Assembly: GCA_024220525.1 (NCBI GenBank)
Contig: JAMYWO010000177.1
Span: 64,001 to 74,213 of the forward strand
Length of the DNA: 10,213 nucleotides
Direction: 5' to 3'
From: Cochliopodium minus
Taxonomy: Eukaryota; Discosea; Himatismenida; Cochliopodiidae
In this document: positions 1-6,786 of the stretch, piece by piece
Position numbering within the stretch: position 1 is the first letter of the stretch
Layout: the number at the start of each line of letters is the position of its first letter
Program-made: the position numbers and the translations under genes
Notes under the pieces: generated by a model
Database searches by the model: none
Told to the model about the DNA's origin: nothing
Seen by the model: only the letters and a program-made list of their open reading frames with translations

Positions 1-100
1 TTCTTCCTTTAAAAATTTTAAACCTTTGGCCTTCATATATATAAATTAAATATAATAAATATAAAATAAAAAAAATTCTGTTTTAAAATTACTTTTTCAG

Positions 101-1112
101 AAGGAAGCTGCTCAAAATTAAGGTAATTTTACCACATCTTTATTTTTTTTATTGGATGACTAATTCTTATTGATATTTCTCATAGAGATCAAGGTTTAAA
201 AAAAATTTTTAAAATTCATAAAATAAAATTATCAATTAATCTATTTTTATATTTACATAGACTGTGAGTTTGATAAGGATTATTGATATACTCAAGATTC
301 GTAAATTATTCACAAAAAAACTAACGAAAAAATATAAAGAAGATGAATACACCAAAAATTCTCATTTGATTCTGATGCAATTGGTGATAGAAGAACATCA
401 AAAAACCAGTTACCCTACAGAAGCCAAAGTCTATAAATTTATGGATTACATGTTCTTGGTTGTCTCAAACAGAATAATCAAGGAAGCTGTTAAAGAGAGT
501 CCAAAGAAAATTCATCGTGAAAAAAAACAAGCTAAAAACAAATCTGTTTCTGTTAACAAGCTCAAGTACCATGGTTATTCAACTTTTACGAAAGAAAAAG
601 CAAAAAATCTGTTCGAGAAATATGGAGAACAATTAAAAGAGATAAACTCGATTAAAAAAAAGAGAGAGCAGTGTAAAATCTTTTACAGAAAGAGGAATTC
701 TCACACCAAAAAGATTAAAATAGAACAACTTTTAAAAGAAGAAAACTCTGTTAATGATGAAATCTCAAAAGATGAAAATGAATTAGGTGTGGATGATCAT
801 TGCAAAGAAGTTATCCCTCAACATCCTCCCAGTTTATTAATCAAGAATGAATTTCCAAAAGATAACTCCATAGATGATGCTCCAAATTACAATACAAAAA
901 AAGATTTCCCTCATCTCAATGAAGTCTTTGATTTGAGTGAGCTCTTGAATTAATCATCTGAAAGCAATTACCTGCCAGATCAAGAATTTCCTGTTGATGA
1001 TTTTCATTTGATTGAAGCCAATAATCAACAATTCAATGTAATTGATTGGGAACCTGAACTGAGTGAGGATTTATTCTATCTTGATAAATCAATCTTCAAT
1101 TTAAATAATTAA
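101..1112 (+). CDS. Unrecognised gene, 3' part; basic protein with acidic aromatic C-terminal tail
   Basis: I do not recognise this protein. A clean acceptor (ACTTTTTCAG, ending at 100) precedes a short exon 101-122, followed by donor GTAATT. The next acceptor (TTTACATAG) ends at 260 and opens a long exon; joining 101-122 to 261 keeps the frame (..KLLKIK-TVSLIRI..). No ATG lies upstream in frame, so the start is outside the window. The middle of the protein is strongly Lys-rich and looks helical. The last third is acidic, with scattered Phe, Trp, Leu and Asn (DWEPELSEDLFYLD), as in acidic activation tails; a nuclear regulator is possible but only inferred. The frame meets TAA at 951-953, yet protein-like sequence continues in the same frame to a second TAA at 1110-1112. 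Either a 42-nt intron (937-978) removes the first stop, or the protein ends at 950 or is broken there. Confidence 0.55.
123..260 (+). other. Intron of the first gene
   Basis: The 138-nt segment starts GTAATTTTAC and ends TTTACATAG. It is nearly all A/T and has stops in the frame that joins the flanking exons. A second AG at 184-185 could end a shorter intron, but the extra 8-nt exon this would create puts a TAA in frame. Confidence 0.6.
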
Positions 1113-1428
1113 ACTTGTTTATGTTTTTAGTTCATATGTTGTTGGGTTTTAAATTTTCTTTCATTTTTTTTTTTTTTTTTTTTGAATATTCTTGTAAATT
1201 TGCTTGAATTCCTTTTTTTGCAATTTCTTTTTCAATGATATTGTTATACCAACAAAATATGCATTGATTAGCTCCTTCAAATTTTTTATTTTTAATGAGG
1301 ATATTTTAAAAAAAAAAATTTGTTGAATATTATTTGGCAATATATTTGCTTTATATTTTTAAACAAGCATAATCTAATCATCAATCACAAAGTAGATCAT
1401 AATCACAAAATAAATCATAAATATCAAT
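1113..1428. other. Intergenic region with long T tract
   Basis: These 316 nt separate the end of gene 1 from the SAM gene ATG and contain no supported gene. They hold an uninterrupted run of about 20 T at 1164-1183 and an A run near 1309-1318. They must contain the gene 1 3' UTR and the SAM gene promoter and leader. No TATA-like or other regulatory motif can be separated from the general A/T background. Confidence 0.6.
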
Positions 1429-2568
1429 ATGGGAAACAAATTAATCAAAGAATATCCACAGGTATGGGATTTCATCAACAAATTGCCTATTAATAGCAAG
1501 AATGAAGAAGATGAAAAAGAAGATCTGCTGGAGGTCTTTATCAAAAACAAGATAACAGATGGGAGGATCATTAATTTCCTTACTGAGGAGACCTTGAAGC
1601 ATATGGATATCGAAATAGGATTGAGAAACTTGATTATCAAGTCAATAAAGGAAAAAAGGGATGAAGAGAAATTAGACAGGGAATACGTAAAAAAAAATTT
1701 TTGAATACAATAAAATAAAATTCAAAATAAATCATTAATTCAATTATAAAAAAGTAAATTAAAATAAATTTTGGAACAGATTCTTTAATGAATCCATTAA
1801 AAAATAACCATTTTAAAAAAATTTTTAACAAAAATTTTTAACAAAAATCTGAACAAAATTTATAAACAAAATTTTGAAATTTTATCCTTCATCAAGAACG
1901 ATTTAGAATATTGGGAGATAGAATTGGAGAGGGCAAAAGAAAATGAGAAAGTAGATTACCTTTTGAGAGAAATCGAAAAGATCGGAATGTCAGATAAAGA
2001 AGGTGAGACGAGCGACCTGAACGAAAGATTTCAAAGGATCGATAAAATGAATAAAAAGATTACAGAGCTAAAAGAAAAAGAAAATTTTTCAAACTCTTCT
2101 AATAACAAAGAAATTAAACAGAAGGAAACTGTTTTAAAAGAAAAAATAGAAGAAAAAAATGAAAAAAAATTTATTGAAGAGGATAAATGTGAAAATATAG
2201 AAAATAGGGAGTGTGTTGAAAATGTTTTTGAAATAATAGAAGAAGGAAACATTGTGACGAACAATTCAAACAGTTTCAGTTTTTCAGAAAACAAAAATGT
2301 TATTGAAGAAAATCAAATTATTTTAGGTAACAAAATTGAAAAAAAAACAGAATCTTTTGAGGAAGAAGACTCTTTGGAAGAGGATTTGCACAACTTGGCA
2401 GACAACTACGAGAAGAAAATCGAGTTTCTTAACAAACAGCTTGATAATATACTTCATGAAATTGAAAATCCCAACTATGATCTTTATTACCAATACTTGA
2501 TTTGCAAACATGACAAAATCAACAAGAAAATAGACAAGATAAAACTCCAACAGAAAAATGAAAATTGA
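1429..2568 (+). CDS. SAM-domain protein with coiled-coil C-terminus (two exons)
   Basis: Exon 1 (1429-1686) starts at the first ATG after an A-rich leader and encodes a SAM domain at about residues 9-76. Its hallmarks are VWDFINKL, an acidic insert, FIKNKITDGRIINFLTEE, LKHMDI and a final amphipathic helix; this matches the family core of a buried Trp, (I/V)xDGxxLLxLTEExL and GxRxxI. Donor GTAAAA at 1687 and acceptor TTCATCAAG at 1896 are both phase 0 and join to exon 2 (1897-2568), giving 309 residues ending in TGA. Exon 2 encodes a highly charged Glu/Lys-rich region and then a heptad-like helix near residues 250-270 (EKKIEFLNKQLDNILHEIEN). SAM domains usually self-associate or bind other SAM domains, so a scaffold or adaptor role is likely. 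The N-terminal MGN is myristoylation-like but lacks Ser/Thr at position 6. If splicing differs, exon 2 could belong to a separate gene. Confidence 0.75.
1687..1896 (+). other. Intron of the SAM gene
   Basis: The donor is TAC|GTAAAA and the acceptor is TTCATCAAG|AAC, both phase 0. The 210 nt are almost pure A/T with several in-frame stops, the last at 1798-1800. Reading straight through the donor adds only KKNF-type residues before a TGA at about 1702. Confidence 0.65.
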
Positions 2569-2654
2569 AAAAAAAAAAATGTGTTTCATTATAAATTATT
2601 TAAAAAAAAATAAAATAACAAAAAAAAAAAACTATTTTAATTTTCCCTTTAATT
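2569..2654. terminator. Convergent 3' region between SAM and phosphatase genes
   Basis: Only 86 nt separate the TGA of the + strand SAM gene from the TAA of the - strand phosphatase gene. The stretch contains A-rich runs and an AATAAA at 2609-2614 on +, a candidate poly(A) signal for the SAM gene. The two transcripts probably overlap at their 3' ends. Confidence 0.4.
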
Positions 2655-2780
2655 TTATAAATCATTTTCGTTGTTGGCCTGAGGAAAGATGGAAGTAAAC
2701 ATGCAAGCTCCAAAAAAGTGCCCAATAAAAGTATTGTTGTCTGAAACATTTCCTGATTAATAAATAAAAAAATAAAAAAT

Positions 2781-2837
<57 letters not shown>

Positions 2838-5800
2838 AAATAAAAAATAAAAAATAAAAATTAATACCCAAGCAACGAATTTTTAACTCAACTACATGAT
2901 TCCCTATTTGTAATGGAAGGTGTGCATGACATGTGATGGGTACCCAATCTAGGGAATGAGAAATGGCAGAACCATAACCAAAGGGAACGTTCTTGAATTG
3001 ATCATGTATTTTTCCATCCACAAATATGCTTGCCACTATGGCACAACTTGTATTTCTGGTAGTGGAAAAACTCAAGCTCACCAAAGCTTCAAACAAAATA
3101 CATTAAATTAATAAAATAAAAATAAAATAAAAAATAAATTAAAAAAATTAAAATTAAAAAATTTAAAAAATTAAAAAAATTAAAAAAATTAAAAAATTAC
3201 CATTTCCAGTTCCTTTAATAAATTAATTAATTTTTTTTTACAAAAACCACAAAAATTACCTTGGATTTGTACATACCCGTTAAAATTCATGAAAAAATCT
3301 CTGGTGAGGATGGTTTTCCATTCGGAAGTTTCCACAGAGTTTTTCCAATCGATAGATTTGTCCTTGTAAAATACGGGATAGTTCACCGTCTGTTGTTTCA
3401 CTTGTATCATCTCTCTGAGCTTCAATAACTCCAATTTAATGTCTTCTATTTGTTGGTTGGGAGTATTTACATCTCCTTTATTTAAATAAAAATAAAAAAA
3501 TGAAATTAAAATAAAGTTAAAATAAAAAAATAAAATAATAAAAATAATAAAAATAAAATTAAAATAAAATTAAAAAAATTTAAAAATAAATAATTTTAAA
3601 ATAAAAAAAGAAAATAAAAAAAAAATTAATAATCCAATTTACCCGACTTGCTTTTGTTTAAAGCATAACCCTCAGAAACTTTTTTGAAAACAGAATAATC
3701 AAGTTTGTCACTAATTTCAGAAGAATCGTTCTTTTTTTTGAGTGTGTTGGGACTCTGAATGTCTATTTTGATATCTTTGTTGATTTTTGTTTCCATTTTT
3801 TCTTCTTTGTCATTGTTAACTAGAATTTCTTTGTCTATCTTTTCCATTGTTTCTTTTTTAACAGGCCTTGGTTCTCTTTTTTCTTTGAATCCCTCAAACA
3901 CATATCCCAAATCTATTTTTTAAAAAAAACAATTTTTAACATTTAATTCTTTTTTTTTATCATTTTAAATTTTAAATTATTTCTAATTTATTTTTTAAAA
4001 TTATAAGTTTATTTTTATTTTTTTTTTTAACCTTCCATTTCGTCAATACATCTTACAGAACAGTTGTTAGGGTTCATTTCTTTTTCTAACCACTGTTAAC
4101 AAATAAAATATCAACTCAAAGAATATTCATTGAAAAAATAAATTACCTCTGTAGATCTTTCCAACCACATCATAGCTAAGTAAAAATTCACAATAAATAA
4201 AAAAAAACAACAAAAAAATAATTATATTGAAATAAAAATAAATAAAAAGAAATAAAATTAAAAATTAAAAAATAAAAATCAAAAAAAAAATTAAAAAAAA
4301 ATCAAAAATAAAAAGAAAAAAAATTTTTACTAAAAACTCTTAAAGTGACACCATGTGATACTATTACAAAATCTTCCACTCCGTGTTCCCTTTGAGCTTC
4401 CAACATTTCATTGATAACAAACTGGACTCTTTTACATACATCGAATCTACTCTCACCAAGAGGCATCTGAGCAAAAAATCTGTTGAACAAAAAAAAAATT
4501 AAAATTGAAATAAATATTTATAATAAATAATACAAGAAGATTTAAATAAAACGAAAAAATTAAACACAATTTTGAAAATAAATAAATCAAGAATTTTTAA
4601 AAAAATAACTCGAAATAAAAATCTTTCGAAGCAAAATAATTTTGTAAAAGAATATTTTACCAAAAAAATCATTTAAAAAAAATATAATAATTAAAATAAT
4701 TAAAAAAAAAAAAAGTTTATCAAAATAAACGAAGAATAATTGATTAAATAAAAAAAATCTATTTAATGAAAAAAAAAACGATTTTTACCTTCCTCTATAC
4801 TTTATTCCTTTGGTGAAATAGTCGTTTTCTTTGGGATAATAAGTGGCAATTTCATCAAGTTCTAATCCCTCAAACAAACCGAATTGCTGCTCACCCATGT
4901 ATATCGACTCCTTTATTTCGTCAAAGTCTTCTTTAGTTGAAGAGATGATACCTTCTGCTGTTTCTCTAGCTCTTTTGTAAGGACTAAAAAAAAAAAGAAT
5001 AACGAAAAAAAAAAAAATATTAAAAATAAAATAATAAATCAAAATAAAATATTAAAAATTTATAAATAATTTGAAATACCTCATAATCATTTTTCTTTTC
5101 GAATCATACTTATGTGGATTTTTCTCATAAAAACTTTTCAAAAATTTCCCAGTTTCAATGGATTGATTTTTTCCATTTTTGGACAAGGGTATTGCTTTTA
5201 TTAAAATGTCAAAAAAAAACAAATAATAATAAAATCAAAAAATAAATAATAAAAACAAAATCAAAAATCAAAAATTACCACAATCCGCAATTTGTTTGTT
5301 GAATTCTTTGTTGACGTTTGCCAAAGACTCCGCATGCCTAACTTTTATGGAAAAAATAATTAAAATTTAAAATCTTTGATCAAAAAATGGTTTTACTCAA
5401 TAGAATCCTGATGCGTTTTTTATCTGTTATAAAAAAATTAAATAAAAATTCAAATTTAAAAAAAATATTTTAAAGAAAAGAAATTAAGGATGAAAGAATT
5501 GAAAAATATGAATTATGAAACTCTTTGAATAATCGATTTTAAACATTTGATGATAATGAAATGAATGTTCATTACCCACCACTGATCTTTTCTTTCTAAT
5601 TTGCGAAGAATTTTTTCTTTCCAATTTCAGCTCGATGTTGAATTCTGGATGAGCTCTATTTTGGAAACTCATATTCAATGGTATAGACATCAAATCCATC
5701 CCTAATCAAGAATTATAACAGGTTATAATTTACATAAACTGTGAAATAAAGATTATCTTAATTTGTTTACCTTCTTTATCATGAGATTCATTCAATTCAA

Positions 5801-5840
5801 CGGGTACAATATTCATCTTTTTATTTTGAGTGTTATTCAT
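2655..5840 (-). CDS. Histidine phosphatase with linker, coiled coil and beta-rich C-terminal domain (14 exons)
   Basis: Exons (-): 5840-5771, 5701-5576, 5423-5397, 5341-5279, 5194-5080, 4983-4789, 4479-4331, 4175-4147, 4092-4032, 3912-3643, 3475-3260, 3212-3201, 3086-2868, 2752-2655. They join without a frame break into 549 residues ending in TAA. Residues about 69-275 are a histidine phosphatase (phosphoglycerate-mutase superfamily) domain: ILLIRHAES (R76, H77 nucleophile, E79), SSPYKRARET (R138), EQQFG (E165, probable acid/base), PLGES, and VSHGVTLR (H241). The sequence resembles small-molecule or protein phosphatases rather than glycolytic mutases; the substrate is unknown. Residues 280-368 are a Lys/Glu-rich linker, about 376-398 a short coiled coil, and about 400-549 a beta-rich, Trp/Phe/Gly-containing domain that I cannot place. 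The start is the first ATG, after an A-rich leader. No signal peptide is visible, so the protein is probably cytosolic. Confidence 0.9.
2760..2862. repeat. AAAAAT / AAAAATA low-complexity tract inside intron 13
   Basis: About 100 nt are built from irregular AAAAAT and AAAAATA units on +. On the gene's sense strand (-) this reads as T-rich TTTTTA repeats filling the intron between the last two exons of the phosphatase gene. The tract happens to be open in one frame and would encode Phe/Leu/Ile/Tyr if the intron were retained. Confidence 0.85.
3103..3198. repeat. A/T tract with AAAATAAAAT and TTAAAAAAA units, intron 12
   Basis: This irregular tandem A-rich sequence fills almost the whole intron between the 12-nt microexon and exon 13 of the phosphatase gene. 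It is simple sequence with no coding potential in context. Confidence 0.75.
4480..4788 (-). other. Longest intron of the phosphatase gene
   Basis: The 309-nt intron lies between exons 6 and 7, starts GTAAAAATCG and ends TTGTTCAACAG. It is nearly all A/T. I see no nested gene, RNA gene or ordered repeat in it. Confidence 0.8.
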
Positions 5841-6045
5841 TTTTTTTTTTTTTATTTTTTTATTTTATTTATTTGGTGAAAATTAAAATATTTTTGAAAT
5901 TGAGTTTGTGCAAAGAGATAACATTTGAGATTAAAGAGAATTTTTGATGTATTTATGAATGATTAATATAATATTTTTAAAATTAAAAAAAAATTAAAAA
6001 TAAATTATCAAAGTTTTAATTTAGTTTATTAATGTTTGGGTAAGA
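5841..6045. other. Spacer between aminoacylase 3' end and phosphatase 5' end
   Basis: These 205 nt lie between two tandem - strand genes. On the - strand the part next to the phosphatase ATG is an A-run leader (A13 directly before ATG). The far part holds the aminoacylase 3' UTR with AATAAA at 6030-6025. No gene is seen. Confidence 0.65.
6025..6030 (-). terminator. Candidate poly(A) signal of the aminoacylase gene
   Basis: AATAAA on the - strand lies 15 nt past the TAA at 6048-6046. The spacing is plausible, but the hexamer is common by chance in sequence this A/T-rich. Confidence 0.4.
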
Positions 6046-6755
6046 TTATTTATCAAAGGAGTGCTTCTCCAAAGAAGAAAGGTTTATGATGAAAGTTTCG
6101 TAAATAGAAATTCCTTTCAAGTAAACATCTTTGTTGAGGTACTACAAAAAAAAAGTTTAAAATAAAAAAAACTGATGAATAAATATACTAAAAGTTATAC
6201 TTCGTCATGTTGATGCAAAAGTCTCTTTGTGTTGTTAATAGGACTAAACCCAAAAGCAGTGATACCCTTAGATCTCAAAAACCTGTTCAAAAAAAAAAAT
6301 AAATGTCAAGGAATTACTTAAAAAAATTATTATTTGAATTTGTGTTGAATATATTCATTCAAACACAAAATTTGTTTGAATAAATACAGGTTTTTATTAA
6401 AAAAATTTTTATCATAATATTTGATGATTGTAAAATTAATTTAAAAAAAAATAAAAAAAAAATATTAAATCAAAAAAAAAAAAAAACTTCTATGGAAGAA
6501 ATTTAAAAAAAAAATTTTAAACCTGCTGTCAGTTGCAGCTGGAAAGATCTCGAGAGTGGTTTTGATCCCCAAAGTAATACAAGTTTCTCTAAAAGTGGAG
6601 TACCATTTGTTTTTGTCCGAGATGTCGGAAGCAGGAATGATGGGTGCTCTATATTGGTAGTGGTGGGTCACTTCTGGGTAGTCCAACCACTTTTTTATTA
6701 TTTCCTCAAATTGTTCGTCAGTGTAAGTAGGAGGGATACGAATATCTACAAATAA

Positions 6756-6786
<31 letters not shown>

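Noticed and set aside
186-193. An 8-nt microexon between two introns in gene 1
   Set aside because: It has AG and GT borders, but including it puts a TAA in frame; joining 122 to 261 directly keeps the frame open.
951-953. Reassignment of TAA to an amino acid in this genome
   Set aside because: TAA is the natural terminal stop of the aminoacylase, phosphatase and Rab1 genes, directly after expected C-termini such as ECGC, and no other in-frame TAA occurs in the clear exons.
1374-2589. Several - strand open frames opposite the SAM gene
   Set aside because: They are Phe/Ser/Leu-rich mirrors of the A-rich Lys/Glu coding strand, with no domain and no splice logic.
2753-2867. Phe/Leu/Ile-rich extension of the phosphatase C-terminus through 2760-2862
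   Set aside because: It is intron sequence; splicing to 2752 in phase 1 gives a coherent beta-strand continuation and a TAA.
3271-3277. Alternative donor GTATGT inside phosphatase exon 11
   Set aside because: It matches the donor consensus better, but ending the exon at 3277 gives phase 2, which does not fit the phase 1 start of the following exons.
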